Shown: one piece after another, positions 28,408 through 37,301 of the stretch
Layout of the letters: every line of letters begins with the position of its first letter
Position numbering within the stretch: the stretch's first letter is position 1
NCBI RefSeq assembly: GCF_003323735.1
Contig: NZ_QOIM01000041.1
Location: forward strand, 124,001-188,000
From: Streptomyces reniochalinae
Lineage (GTDB): Bacteria > Actinomycetota > Actinomycetes > Streptomycetales > Streptomycetaceae
DNA: 64,000 nucleotides
Direction of reading: 5' to 3'
The notes under the pieces: generated by a model
The model's input: only the letters and a program-made list of their open reading frames with translations
What the model was told of the DNA's origin: nothing
Database searches by the model: none
Program-made: the position numbers and the translations under genes

Positions 28408-29548
28408 GCGCCTCGCCCATGGCGACCGCCGTCGTCACCTGGCCCGCCGTGGGCGGCAGGTCGTCGTGGGCCAGGCACAGGGCCGCCTCGGCGAGCATCT
28501 TGGCCGTCTCGTCGTAACCGGGATCGCCGCCCGCGACCTCGGTGACGACCCGGCGGCCGCCGCCCCGGCCCACGAACCGCGCCGAGAACCAGCTGCGGGC
28601 CCTGCGCGCCTCGTCGGGGCCCTCACCGGGAGCCAGCCGCGCGGACAGGAAGCGCCGCAGCGCGGGCAGCTGGGCGGCGGCGAAGAGCCCGCCCGCGCAC
28701 GCGAGGCCGCCCGCGACCACGGGCAGCCGCTTGACGGCGGCGTGGTGGCGGTAGGTGAAGACGGGCCCGTACCTCTCCAGCGCGGCGGCCGAACGGCCGA
28801 CGATCTGCGGGTCGAGGGTGGGCAGCGGCACCGCCCACACGCCCAGCTCATCGTCGTGCCGCACGGTGCCCGTCGGCGTGCGGATGACGCGGTGTGCCGG
28901 GTGCGGGTCGGCGGCGCGGCGGGCCTTGGCGGTGCGGGCCATCCGGTCGGCGCGCGCGAAGGCGAGCAGGGTGCTCGCCAACGTGCCGCCGGAGATCATG
29001 GCGTTGGAGCGCACGAACCCGTCAACGCTGAGCGGTACGTTCTCGGGCAGCTGTTCGACGGTGAAGCGCACCCCCAGGTCGTGGGGGACGGAGTCGAAGC
29101 CGCAGGCGTGCACGAGCCGCGCCCCGGTCTCCTTGGCGCGGGAGTGGTGCCGCAGGTACATCAGATCCACGAACTCCGGCTCGCCCGACAGGTCCAGGTA
29201 GTCGGTGCCGGCCTCGGCGCAGGCGGCGACCAGCCGGGTGCCGTAGCGGATGTAGGGGCCCACGGTGCTGGCGACCACGCGCGAGCGCGCGGCGAGCTTG
29301 GCCAGGGAACCCGCGTCGGCGGCGTCGGCGGTGACCAGGGGGACGTCCGCGGCGGCGGGATGGTCGGCGGCCAGCCGGGCGCGCAGGGCCGCGAGCTTGT
29401 CGCGGCCGCGTCCCGCCAGCGCCCAGCGGCACCCGTCGGGCGCGTGCGCGGCCAGGTGGCGTGCCGTCAGCTCTCCCACGAACCCGGTGGCCCCGAACAG
29501 GACGACGTCGAACTCCCGCGCCCCGCGCTCAGCTGTCCCAGTCTCCAC
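28346..29548 (-). CDS. Saccharopine-dehydrogenase-like / trans-acting enoyl reductase family protein
   Basis: 400 residues from GTG 29548. The Rossmann motif VVLFGATGFVGELTARHL, followed by RWALAGRGRDKL, GPYIRYGTRLVAACAEAGTDYLDLSGEPEF and HACGFDSVPHDLG, is typical of the mycobacterial trans-acting enoyl reductase (Rv2953-like) and saccharopine reductase-like group. A hydrophobic segment lies near residues 280-300. The GTG at 29548 has GGAGGAG seven bases before it; a GTG five codons upstream (29563) lacks a good SD. It is convergent and overlapping with the ketosynthase. Substrate unknown; lipid-related reduction is likely. Confidence 0.82.
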   Translation of the reverse strand: METGTAERGAREFDVVLFGATGFVGELTARHLAAHAPDGCRWALAGRGRDKLAALRARLAADHPAAADVPLVTADAADAGSLAKLAARSRVVASTVGPYIRYGTRLVAACAEAGTDYLDLSGEPEFVDLMYLRHHSRAKETGARLVHACGFDSVPHDLGVRFTVEQLPENVPLSVDGFVRSNAMISGGTLASTLLAFARADRMARTAKARRAADPHPAHRVIRTPTGTVRHDDELGVWAVPLPTLDPQIVGRSAAALERYGPVFTYRHHAAVKRLPVVAGGLACAGGLFAAAQLPALRRFLSARLAPGEGPDEARRARSWFSARFVGRGGGRRVVTEVAGGDPGYDETAKMLAEAALCLAHDDLPPTAGQVTTAVAMGEALTARLVRAGLEFRVLEDSPE

Positions 29549-29599
29549 GGCGATCTCCTCCACACGAGCGGCTCTTACCGATCAGTAGGGCGTCGCCTC

Positions 29600-30496
29600 T
29601 CATTTCAGCAGACGCGACATCCGACGGTCGGCGAGGGGCCTGCCCCCGGTCTGACAGGTCGGGCAGTACTCCAGCGCCGAATCCCGGAAGGAGACCGAGC
29701 GGATGGTGTCCCCGCACACCGGACAGGTCTCGCCCGCGCGGCCGTGCACCCGCAACCCGAGCCGCTTGCCCGCCTTCAGCCCGGCGGCCGGCACCCCGCG
29801 CGCCCGCTCGACGGCATCGGCGAGCGTGTCCCGCAGCGCCGCGTACAGCGTGTCGACCTCCTCCTCGGACAGGTCGGCAGCCAGTTTGAACGGCGACATC
29901 CGCGCCGCGTGCAGAATCTCGTCCGAGTAGGCGTTGCCGATGCCGGAGACGACCGACTGGTCCCGCAGCAGGCCCTTGATCCGCTGGCGCCGGCCGCCCA
30001 GCAGCGCCGCCAGCGCCTCGCGGTCGAACTCCGGTGCCAGGGGATCGGGGCCGAGCCTGGCGACGCCCGGCACCTGCCGCGGGTCGCGCACCACGTGGAC
30101 GGCCAGCCGCTTCTGCGTACCCGCCTCGGTCAGATCGAAGCCCTCACCCGAGGCGGCGCCGCCGGAGGCGTCGGCCAGTTCGAGCCGCAGCGCGAGCGGC
30201 CCCTTGCCGGGGCGCGGCGGCGCGGCGGGCAGCGCGTCCTGCCACCGCAGCCACCCCGCCCTGGCCAGGTGGACCACAAGGTGCAGACCGCCCGCGGGCC
30301 CGCCGTCCGCCGCCATGTCGAGGAACTTGCCCGCACGCCGCACCCCCGTGAAGGTGCACCCTTCAAGCGCCTGTACGGGCGGGTCGTACGTCTTGAGCAC
30401 ACTCACGGCGACCGGCAGCACGCGCCACACGGAACGTCCGCTCAGCCGCTCGTCCAGAAAACCGGACAGCGCCTCGACCTCGGGAAGCTCCGGCAC
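29600..30496 (-). CDS. Fpg/Nei-family DNA glycosylase
   Basis: 298 residues. It begins with PELPEVE, whose processed Pro1 and Glu2 are catalytic. The helix-two-turn-helix region is RRQRIKGLLRDQSVVSGIGNAYSDEILHAARMSPF, and the C-terminal zinc finger has CPVCG and CPTCQTGG with the ending LADRRMSRLLK. The enzyme excises oxidised bases and cuts at the abasic site. The GTG start has AAGGAG at good spacing. Whether it prefers 8-oxoguanine (Fpg) or pyrimidine lesions (Nei) is not clear; the K[GS]LLRDQ region is nearer to actinobacterial Nei2/Fpg-like proteins. Confidence 0.92.
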   Translation of the reverse strand: MPELPEVEALSGFLDERLSGRSVWRVLPVAVSVLKTYDPPVQALEGCTFTGVRRAGKFLDMAADGGPAGGLHLVVHLARAGWLRWQDALPAAPPRPGKGPLALRLELADASGGAASGEGFDLTEAGTQKRLAVHVVRDPRQVPGVARLGPDPLAPEFDREALAALLGGRRQRIKGLLRDQSVVSGIGNAYSDEILHAARMSPFKLAADLSEEEVDTLYAALRDTLADAVERARGVPAAGLKAGKRLGLRVHGRAGETCPVCGDTIRSVSFRDSALEYCPTCQTGGRPLADRRMSRLLK

Positions 30497-30526
30497 GGTG
30501 TCTCCTTCCGGGAGAAGCGGAACGGC

Positions 30527-30553
30527 GGGGCGGCCTCACCGCGAGGCCGCCCC
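30527..30553 (-). terminator. Hairpin terminator behind the OsmC gene
   Basis: Perfect 11-bp stem (30527-30537 with 30543-30553) and a 5-base loop, 19 bases beyond the OsmC stop and before the glycosylase start. Confidence 0.75.
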
Positions 30554-30571
30554 GGCCCTCCGGGTCCGCCC

Positions 30572-30997
30572 TCAGACCAGCTTGGCCTCGTGCGTGATCG
30601 TGGTGCCCTTGAGCGCCTGGCTGACCGGGCAGTTGCGCGCCGCGTCCGCGGCGGCCGAGGCGAAGGCGGCCTGGTCGATGCCGGGAACCTCGCCCTGGAC
30701 GGTCAGATGGATGCCCGTGATGCCGGTACCCGGCTGGAAGTCCACGGCGGCCTTGGTGGTCAGCCTGGACGGCGGGGTCCCCGCACCGGTCAGCCCGTTC
30801 GAGAGCGCCATCGAGAAGCAGCTGGAGTGCGCGGCCGCGATCAGTTCCTCCGGGCTGGTCCTGCCACCGGGCTCCTCGGCGCGCGCCGCCCAGGAGACGG
30901 GGTATTCGCCGATGCCCGAGGAGTCGAAGGTGACGGCCCCCGCCCCCTCCTGCAAGGCGCCGTTCCAGACGGTGTGGGCGGTACGGGTGGTGGCCAT
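30572..30997 (-). CDS. OsmC/Ohr-family peroxiredoxin
   Basis: 141 residues. The two redox cysteines sit in AAAHSSCFSMAL and in NCPVSQAL, the positions used to reduce organic hydroperoxides, and the Arg/Glu partners are in the GGRTSPEELIAAAHS segment. ATG 30997 (MATTRTAHTVW) fits family length; a GTG three codons earlier is equally close to AGGAAAG. Likely a single-gene unit ended by the hairpin at 30527-30553. Confidence 0.92.
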   Translation of the reverse strand: MATTRTAHTVWNGALQEGAGAVTFDSSGIGEYPVSWAARAEEPGGRTSPEELIAAAHSSCFSMALSNGLTGAGTPPSRLTTKAAVDFQPGTGITGIHLTVQGEVPGIDQAAFASAAADAARNCPVSQALKGTTITHEAKLV

Positions 30998-31137
30998 GGT
31001 GATCACTCTTTCCTCACATCGGTGTCAACAGGCACGGGGCGCGCCGAGCCGTGTCCTGCCCCGGCGCGGGACACCCCGTGCCAGTCTCGCAGTACCCGAT
31101 CCTGCGCCTTCGCCACGCCCAGGACAGCCCCCGACGC

Positions 31138-31172
31138 GCCGAGGGGGGAGGGCGCTCACCCTCCCCCTCGGC
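31138..31172 (-). terminator. Hairpin terminator behind LLM gene
   Basis: A 14-bp stem with one extra G (31138-31152 with 31159-31172) and a CGCTCA loop, about 30 bases past the LLM stop on the minus strand. Confidence 0.8.
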
Positions 31173-31203
31173 GTCGCCGTGGCCCCCGCCGCCGTCGCCG
31201 GCC

Positions 31204-32253
31204 TCAGGCGAAGACGGGCATGATCTCGCCGTGGATCGCCCTCAGCTGGGTCGCGGCGTCCGCCACCCCTTCCAGATCGCGCCCGGTGAAGGCCCGCACC
31301 AGGGCCCGGTCGGTGACGGCGCAGATCACGTGGTTGACACCGGCCGGTGCGATCTCGTCCCGGATCCTGGCCGCGCACTCCTGGGGCGTGCCGGACACCG
31401 AGAGCCGCTCGGTCAGCGAGTCGGTGGTCAACTCGATGCCGCGGGCCAGGTCGCCCGCGCCGATGGCGTCGATCACCGGCTTCAGCTCGGCCGGGTCGAC
31501 GCCGTTGCGCACCAGCTGCTCGGCCGGCATCGAGGACGCGTAGATGCCCACCATGCTGCGGGCCGCGTCTTTCGCGGCGGCCGAGTCGGGGCCCGTCGCG
31601 AAGACCACCCAGGCGCCGATGTCCAGCGCGCGCCAGTCCTTGCCCGCCCGCTCCGCCCCCGCCCTGATGTGCCGGACGGCGTACTCGTACGCGTCACGGG
31701 TGTAGCTGAGCGCGTGGTGGCAGCCGTCCGACAGCTCACCGGCCGCCTCGAAGGACCGGGGCCCGCGCATGGCTCCGAGCTTGAGCGGCACTCGCTGCTG
31801 CACAGGGCGGGCGAAGGTGAACAGCCCCTCGTAGGAGTAGAACTCGCCCTGCCGGGTGATCGCTCCCTCGTCGAGCAGCGTGCGCACGACGGCGAGCGCC
31901 TCCTTGGTGCGGGACAGCGGCCTGGTGTGCTGCCAGTCGATGCCGTACTGGGCGAGGAGCCCGAAGTTGCCGCTGGAGAGCACCGCTTCGGCGCGCCCTT
32001 CGGACAACTCGTCCAGCGTGGCGACGGCCTGCGCGATCAGGGAGGGCTCCCGCAGCGTCACGGGGGAGACGCTGGGCCCGAGACGGATGCGCGTGGTCGA
32101 TCCCGCCGCCGCGGCGAACAGCAGCCACATGTCCTTGTGCCAGGTCTCGTCGGCCGCGTAACACGCGTGGAACCCCAGCTCGTCGGCGAGGCGTACCGCC
32201 TCGAGCGACTCGGTGAGGGGGTAGTCAGGAAGCATCGCGTAACTGAACTTCAT
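31204..32253 (-). CDS. LLM-class (F420-dependent) oxidoreductase, Mer-like
   Basis: 349-residue luciferase-like barrel. Seen are MKFSYAMLPDYPL, LADELGFHACYAADETWHKD, the STTRIRLGPSVSPVTLREP strand and TLDELSEGRAEAVLSSGNFG, an arrangement like methylenetetrahydromethanopterin reductase-type members that use coenzyme F420. It is the second LLM protein in the window and is only distantly like the one at 2803. Single-gene unit with its own terminator. Substrate unknown. Confidence 0.87.
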   Translation of the reverse strand: MKFSYAMLPDYPLTESLEAVRLADELGFHACYAADETWHKDMWLLFAAAAGSTTRIRLGPSVSPVTLREPSLIAQAVATLDELSEGRAEAVLSSGNFGLLAQYGIDWQHTRPLSRTKEALAVVRTLLDEGAITRQGEFYSYEGLFTFARPVQQRVPLKLGAMRGPRSFEAAGELSDGCHHALSYTRDAYEYAVRHIRAGAERAGKDWRALDIGAWVVFATGPDSAAAKDAARSMVGIYASSMPAEQLVRNGVDPAELKPVIDAIGAGDLARGIELTTDSLTERLSVSGTPQECAARIRDEIAPAGVNHVICAVTDRALVRAFTGRDLEGVADAATQLRAIHGEIMPVFA

Positions 32254-32500
32254 GGGCCACCTTTCCTGCCGCCGGCACCGGGCGGGGCCTCAGCCCGTGC
32301 CGGAAGGCGCGAGGAGTGGTGTGCGGACCGGGCAGATTGTGCCAAGGGGGCGCGCGCCCCGCGAGAGTTGTGTGCGACGACGCGCCGGACGACTGGGTAC
32401 CCCGTACAACAACTTCCGTACGTCCCGCGGCTTCCGTGGCGGTACGGTGTGACGCCCAGCGGGTATCAAAGAGTAACCAGCCTCATTCGGAGAGTGAGAA

Positions 32501-32521
32501 GGAAGTGGGTGGCCCACAGTC
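32501..32521 (+). promoter_or_regulatory. SD followed by a hairpin before the lysozyme start
   Basis: GAAGGAAG is separated from ATG 32522 by about 17 bases, too far for a normal SD. GTGGG-TGG-CCCAC (32505-32517) lies between and can fold into a small stem that would bring the SD to about 4-5 bases from the start. Confidence 0.4.
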
Positions 32522-33073
32522 ATGATCAAGGGAATCGACGTCTCCTCCTACCAGCCGGAGGACTACAGCACGCGGGGCATGGAGTTCGTCTTCATCAAGA
32601 TCACCGAGGGGAAGTCGTACACCAACCCCAAGTGGGTCGCGCAGCGCAAGACGGGCCGCGACGCGGGACTGGTCACCGGCTTCTACCACTTCGTCAGGCC
32701 GGGCAGCATGAAGGAACAGGCCGACTACTTCCTCTCGAAGATCAACCTCGTCGCGGGCGACATGCTGGCACTCGACTGGGAGGACGCCGGGGTCGGCAAC
32801 GACGAGAAGGACGAGTGGATCAAGTACGTGCAGGACAAGGCCCCCAAGCACAAGGTCATGCTCTACTGCAACGTCGACTTCTGGCTGAACCGCGACAAGA
32901 CCTCGTTCGCGGGGGACGGTCTGTGGATCGCCCACTACAACGGCAAGCCCGGCGAGCCGGGGGTCAAGCACCGTTGGCGCTTCCACCAGTACACCAGCGA
33001 CCCCCTCGACACGAACCTGGGCGAGTTCGACAGCCGGGACGCCCTGCGCAGCTGGGCGGGCGGCAAGAAGTAG
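32522..33073 (+). CDS. GH25 lysozyme (muramidase) without signal peptide
   Basis: 183 residues, a minimal GH25 barrel. The active-site acids are in IKGIDVSSYQ and in LALDWEDAG (Asp-x-Glu pair), with EGKSYTNP and FYHFVRPG as further family marks. It should cleave the MurNAc-GlcNAc bond of peptidoglycan. There is no Sec or Tat signal, so export would need lysis, a holin or another route; related small Streptomyces proteins are similar. No phage genes are adjacent. Confidence 0.88.
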   Translation: MIKGIDVSSYQPEDYSTRGMEFVFIKITEGKSYTNPKWVAQRKTGRDAGLVTGFYHFVRPGSMKEQADYFLSKINLVAGDMLALDWEDAGVGNDEKDEWIKYVQDKAPKHKVMLYCNVDFWLNRDKTSFAGDGLWIAHYNGKPGEPGVKHRWRFHQYTSDPLDTNLGEFDSRDALRSWAGGKK

Positions 33074-33193
33074 CCGCGCGGCGCCCCCGCACCACGCGCG
33101 AGGGCCCGCAGGCGACCCCACGCCGCCGGGGCGAACGCCGCCGACGGCGGCCGAGGGTCCCACCCGACGCCGGCTGCCGATACGCTCCCGTTC

Positions 33194-33838
33194 ATGCCGG
33201 AAGCCAACTCGCCCTCGTCCACGTCCCCCCACGCCCCCACGGAGGTCCCCGCCGACGAACGGATACGCACCCAGGAGCGGACCCCCACGGCGGAACGCAC
33301 ACCCCCCAAGGGCCGCGCCTCCACGGAGGACGCCCCCACCGAAGGGCGCACCTCCGTGGACCGGCGCACCTCCGTGGAGGGGCACACCGGCGCCGAGGCG
33401 AGGGGCCCGGAGACCGGCCCAGCGGGTGAGAGGGGACCGGAGCGTGAGAGCGGCCCCGCCCGTGAGGTCGGACCGGAGCCTGAGGCCGGCCTTGCCCGTG
33501 AGGCGCCTAAGCACCCGGAGCACCATGAGGCCGAGGCGGACCAGGGCCCGGCAGCCGAGGGCGACGGCCCGGCCGAGGAGGAACGCCCGTCGCTGACACC
33601 GCGTCAGGCGCGGCGCATACGCATCGTCCTGTCCACCGTCGTTATGCTGGCGGTCGCCGTCGCCCTCGCCGTCCGCCTGGGCGCGGCCCCCTCGGTGCTG
33701 ACCGTCGGCTTCTACGGGCTGGCGCTGATCCTCTCCGGAACCGCCATCGCCCTCAGCCGCAGGGGCCGCACCCGGGTCGCCACCGCGGTGCTGGTGCTCG
33801 GTTTCGTCCTCGTGGTGTTCGGCGAATGGCTGGTGTGA
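33194..33838 (+). CDS. Small membrane protein with long acidic/basic repeat-like N terminus
   Basis: 214 residues. The first about 135 are low-complexity (Glu, Arg, Pro, Thr; several RTSV, GPE, AREVGPE near-repeats). Three hydrophobic spans follow (about 143-165, 168-188, 194-213) and the chain ends at LVVFGEWLV. I do not recognise the family with certainty. The disordered part is probably cytoplasmic. It lies 120 bp after the lysozyme on the same strand. Confidence 0.65.
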   Translation: MPEANSPSSTSPHAPTEVPADERIRTQERTPTAERTPPKGRASTEDAPTEGRTSVDRRTSVEGHTGAEARGPETGPAGERGPERESGPAREVGPEPEAGLAREAPKHPEHHEAEADQGPAAEGDGPAEEERPSLTPRQARRIRIVLSTVVMLAVAVALAVRLGAAPSVLTVGFYGLALILSGTAIALSRRGRTRVATAVLVLGFVLVVFGEWLV

Positions 33839-33881
33839 CCGGCACGGCCCCGCGGGACCGCCGGCGCCACGACCCCGGCGC

Positions 33882-35651
33882 TCAGATCCACTCGATGGTG
33901 TCGCCGCCCACCAGACCCGGCACGCGCGCCCAGTCGCGGGGGCTGCACGCGGCATCCGGCGTACCGTCCGCCTCCCTGGGACCGCCCGCCCCCGTGGCCG
34001 CCCCGAAACCGACCGCGGGCAGCGCGTACCGCAGCCGGCCCAGCGGGCTGTCGGCCTCCGTCAGCCACGGCGCGTGGTCGAGCGGCGGCTCGGCGGCCGC
34101 CTGACCGTCACGCGCCGCCCGCCCCCCTCCGGTCGCGGCCCCGCCTGCGCCCTGCCCGGCGGCGTCCGGAAGAGGCGCCGCGGGCAGCTCGTGCAGCAGC
34201 CAGTGGGCGGTACGCGCCAGCGAGAGCCGTACCAGCCGTGAACCCGCCGTACCGGTGCGCTGCTCGGTGAGCGCCCTCAGCAGCCCGGCCGCCAGCAGAT
34301 AGCCGGAGCCGTGGTCGAGCGCCTGCACGGGCAGCGCCCCGGGGACCAGATCAGGCGAACCGGCCTCCCCGCCCGCGCCCCGCGCCGCCTCCACGGCGGC
34401 GATGCCCGTCGCCGCCTGCACCAGGCTGTCGAAGCCCCGCCGACGCTGCCAGGGCCCCGCCTGGCCCCAGGCGCTGAGCTGGCCCACCACCAGGCCGGGG
34501 CGTCGGTCCATCAGCGACTCGGGCGCCAGCCCGAACCGGTCCAGCGCGCCGGGCCGGTACCCGGTGACGACCACGTGCGCCGACGCCAGCAACTCCTCGA
34601 ACGTCGCCTGCCCCGCGCGGCTGGACAGGTCCAGCAGCGCGGAGCGCTTGCCCAGGCCCGTGTCCGCGTGCGTGCCGGGCAACTCGGGCCGCTCCGGCGC
34701 GTCGACGCGCAGCACGTCGGCGCCCAGCAGCGCCAGCGTGCGGGTCGCGACCGGGCCCGCGAGCACACGGGTGAGGTCCAAAACGCGCAGCCCCCGCAGC
34801 CCGCCAGCTCCCGGCGGGCCCTCCAGGGCCGGCGTCGGCGCCGTGTCCAGACCGCTCACCCCCACCAGCGGGGCGGCCGCGACCGCCTCCCGCTGCGGAT
34901 GCGCCACCCACTCCTCGGGGGTGCGGACGGCCACCGCCAGACCGCCCTCCCGGAACACCACCTCCTCGACCTCCCGCGCCCGGCGGCTCGCCAGCTCGGT
35001 GGCCACCCGGCCCGCCGCGGCCTCGTCGTCGGCCGGGCCGTGGTCCGGCATGCCCAGCGCGGACAGCAGGCGGGCGCGGTGGTGCGGGTAGTTGGCGTGG
35101 GTGCGGACCCAGCCGTCAGCCGTACGCCAGAAGCGCGACAGCGGCGCGAACGCGGCCGGGCCGTGCCCGTCGATACGGACCAGCCGGTCGCTGTGGAAGG
35201 CCGTCGCCACCGCGCCGTCGTCGACCCGGACCGGCGGCAGCAGTGCGCTCCGCGCCCGTACGCAGGAGAACTCGGCCGCGGCCAGCGAGCAGGCGGCGAC
35301 CGCAGCGGAGGCCAGTTCCCGCACGGGCAGCGCGGACGGGAGGACCCCGGGGCGGCGCTCGTACGAGACGCGCCCCAAAAGAGCGGGGTCACCGCCCAGC
35401 GCGGCCCACGCCTGAGCCGCCCCGGACGGGGTCCCGTCCCCTCGCCCCTCCACGGAGTCCCGCTCGGACGCAGGGTCCGAGACCCCGGAGGCCGCACCGG
35501 ACACCCGGCCGGAGGCGCCGGCGGCGGACGCCGGTCCGCCCGGTTCGAACTCGGTGTCGAACGGTCCGGCGCTCGCGGAGCCGCGCGCGGAGAGGTCCCC
35601 CGGCGACGCGGGCTTCCCGGCCGCAGCAGAAAACTGATCCATGCGACGCAT
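33882..35651 (-). CDS. CaiB/BaiF-type CoA-transferase (duplicated-domain form)
   Basis: About 589 residues. The second half has the family opening LRGLRVLDLTRVLAGPVATRTLALLGADVLRVDAPE, TGLGKRSALLDL, the VVVTGYRPGALDRFGL and QLSAWGQAGPW segments. The first half has the small- and large-domain features of the C-terminal lobe (WRTADGWVRTHANYPHHR), so the protein is a circularly arranged two-part version seen in actinobacteria. The first 80 residues are low-complexity. Start is unsure: ATG 35651 has GGGTG five bases before it; ATG 35642 is three codons later. Acceptor and donor are unknown. Confidence 0.8.
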   Translation of the reverse strand: MRRMDQFSAAAGKPASPGDLSARGSASAGPFDTEFEPGGPASAAGASGRVSGAASGVSDPASERDSVEGRGDGTPSGAAQAWAALGGDPALLGRVSYERRPGVLPSALPVRELASAAVAACSLAAAEFSCVRARSALLPPVRVDDGAVATAFHSDRLVRIDGHGPAAFAPLSRFWRTADGWVRTHANYPHHRARLLSALGMPDHGPADDEAAAGRVATELASRRAREVEEVVFREGGLAVAVRTPEEWVAHPQREAVAAAPLVGVSGLDTAPTPALEGPPGAGGLRGLRVLDLTRVLAGPVATRTLALLGADVLRVDAPERPELPGTHADTGLGKRSALLDLSSRAGQATFEELLASAHVVVTGYRPGALDRFGLAPESLMDRRPGLVVGQLSAWGQAGPWQRRRGFDSLVQAATGIAAVEAARGAGGEAGSPDLVPGALPVQALDHGSGYLLAAGLLRALTEQRTGTAGSRLVRLSLARTAHWLLHELPAAPLPDAAGQGAGGAATGGGRAARDGQAAAEPPLDHAPWLTEADSPLGRLRYALPAVGFGAATGAGGPREADGTPDAACSPRDWARVPGLVGGDTIEWI

Positions 35652-36369
35652 TTTCACACCCGGAGGCACGGAAGGCCGGGACGGCGGGGCGGTGAGGGGG
35701 CCCAGGTCGCCGGCCGCCGGTCGCCGCCCGGGCCCGGGCGGCGGGCCCGGAAGGAGAACTGCGGTGCAGCACACGGCGGCGGGTACCGGACCGCCCTCTC
35801 GGGGTGGCCACCCCGACAGGGCGGCCCGCGAGAGGGCCGCGGTCCTCGCGGACGACTACTCCGAGCGGGTGCCGCGCCGTGCCGTACGCCCTCGGGGTGC
35901 CCTCGGGCACGGCCCCGGCCGGACCGGTGCCGGGCGGCGGCCCTGGCCGGGCCGGGACGGGCGCGGCTGTGGGGTGGGGCGGCTGTGCGGCAGGGTGGCC
36001 TGGTGGCCTGGTGGCCGTATGAGGGCCCGGGCGAGACCCCGGCCCGTGCCCGGGGGCGGGCAAGCCATTGGCCGGGCTCGCTTCGCCGTGTGCCCCCGCC
36101 CGGAGAGGTGCCTGCCAGACGTGGCACGGCTCGGCTCCGCGGTAGCGCTTGCGGTAGCGGCCGCTACGGAGCTGTCGCGCTACCGCGCTGTGGCGCCACC
36201 GCGCTCCACCGCGCTATGGGGTCTGCTGTGCCGTGGTGCCTGCCGCGTCGGGGGTCTGCCGCGCCGTGGGGGCTGCGAGGTTCCGCTGACCCCGGAAGAG
36301 GACTCGGAGGTCGTGGCGCTGATCCCGCTGGAGGGCACCGACGCGGGGACGAGCTCGCACTGCTGCGCG
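35652..36369. other. 718-bp gap with no supported gene
   Basis: Frames here on both strands are rich in Arg/Gly/Pro and lack family-like sequence. Apart from the nested palindrome at 36141-36184 and CCGCGCT near-repeats around 36180-36225, I see no structure. It probably contains the promoter of the CoA-transferase and the 3' end of the DUF3291 transcript. Confidence 0.5.
36141..36184. repeat. Nested palindrome
   Basis: GTAGCGG-CCGCTAC (36154-36167) is a perfect 14-bp palindrome. It is enclosed by GGTAGCGC (36141-36148) and its exact reverse complement GCGCTACC (36177-36184), so the whole 44 bp can form a two-tier cruciform or RNA stem. Confidence 0.6.
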
Positions 36370-36933
36370 TCATCGCACCGCAGCACGGTCGCTCTTCGGC
36401 CCGATGCCGTTGAGCTCGGTCCGAGTGCCGTCCGGGGCGAACGCGTGGTGGAAGGTGAAGGCGTGCGGCGCGGGACCGTGGTCGTGGAGGTGTTCCAGCC
36501 GGGAAACGCCGTCCTGCCAGGTGGGTGTCGCGCCCTTTGCAACCCACCAGAAGACGTGACCCGGGTGTTCCGTCCTCTCGAACCAGTCGTAACGCCTGTT
36601 CAGCGCCTCACGGTGCAGACCGGTGTAGACGGCGTCGAAGGCGGGGCGCAGGTCGGCCCAGAGCGAGAGGGTCGTGGCCAGCGCCGTGGTTTCCGCCGTA
36701 CGGCCCTTGCCGTACCAGCCCGGTACGGCGAACTCTCCCCATGCGCCCCAGTCCGCCTCGAAGAACACGCCCTGGTCGCCGTCTGCCGCTTCAGCACGAG
36801 CGAGGTACCCGGGGTGCCGGCTCATGTTCCGGTAGACGGCCTCACCTATGTCGTAGAACTCGCGTGTGAGAGGTGCCGGATCGGCCAGAGGTGTCTTCAG
36901 GACGCCGAAGGTGTACAGCGCAAGATGGGACAT
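36370..36933 (-). CDS. DUF3291 domain protein
   Basis: 187 residues. The family pattern is clear: LALYTFGVLK at the start, HPGYLARAE, PGWYGKGRTAETTALATTLSLWADLRPAFDAVYTGLHREAL, and HVFWWVAKGATPTWQDGVSRLEHLHDHGPAPHAFTFHHAF. The fold is likely dimeric alpha/beta-barrel-like, with unknown function. GGGAG lies seven bases before ATG 36933. Isolated gene on the minus strand. Confidence 0.87.
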   Translation of the reverse strand: MSHLALYTFGVLKTPLADPAPLTREFYDIGEAVYRNMSRHPGYLARAEAADGDQGVFFEADWGAWGEFAVPGWYGKGRTAETTALATTLSLWADLRPAFDAVYTGLHREALNRRYDWFERTEHPGHVFWWVAKGATPTWQDGVSRLEHLHDHGPAPHAFTFHHAFAPDGTRTELNGIGPKSDRAAVR

Positions 36934-37301
36934 GCGTTTCTCCCTGGTGGTGACGGTGCGGACCTGGTGGGACGGCGCGGAGGGGTGCGGAGGTGCGGGC
37001 GGTGCTCCGAGGGGAGCCGGATGGGTGGCTTACGCAGGGGGTGAGGAGTCGTGGGGCGTGGCCCCCTCACCCCGTCGCGGGCCGCTCACCCCGAAGGAAC
37101 TCCCGTGCGACCGTGGGCGATCGTCGAGGACAGGGTGAAGGTAGCCGCCTGTGCGGGCCCTGTCGAAGTTGCGTTTTCCCTGCCCAAGTGGCCTCCTGCC
37201 GGCAGCGTGAAGGCCCCCGGGAAAACCATGGCGCCCACCACCGAGGTCCACGGCGCGGACCACTGAGCATGCCGCTCACCGCTCGCCGGTCTCGGCGACT
37301 C
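36934..37301. other. 368-bp gap with no supported gene
   Basis: Between the DUF3291 start and the 3' end of the broken acyl-CoA ligase. Short overlapping frames on both strands show no family-like sequence. No strong hairpin was noticed. Confidence 0.45.

Noticed and set aside
32522..33073. Prophage remnant suggested by a lysozyme and a Holin-X-like protein in one window
   Set aside because: The two genes are 25 kb apart, among chromosomal genes, with no other phage functions.
31051..33429. 792-residue open frame on the plus strand
   Set aside because: Runs antisense through the LLM gene and out of frame through the lysozyme gene.
35641..37044. 467-residue open frame on the plus strand
   Set aside because: Antisense of the DUF3291 gene and low-complexity before it; no SD and no family motif.
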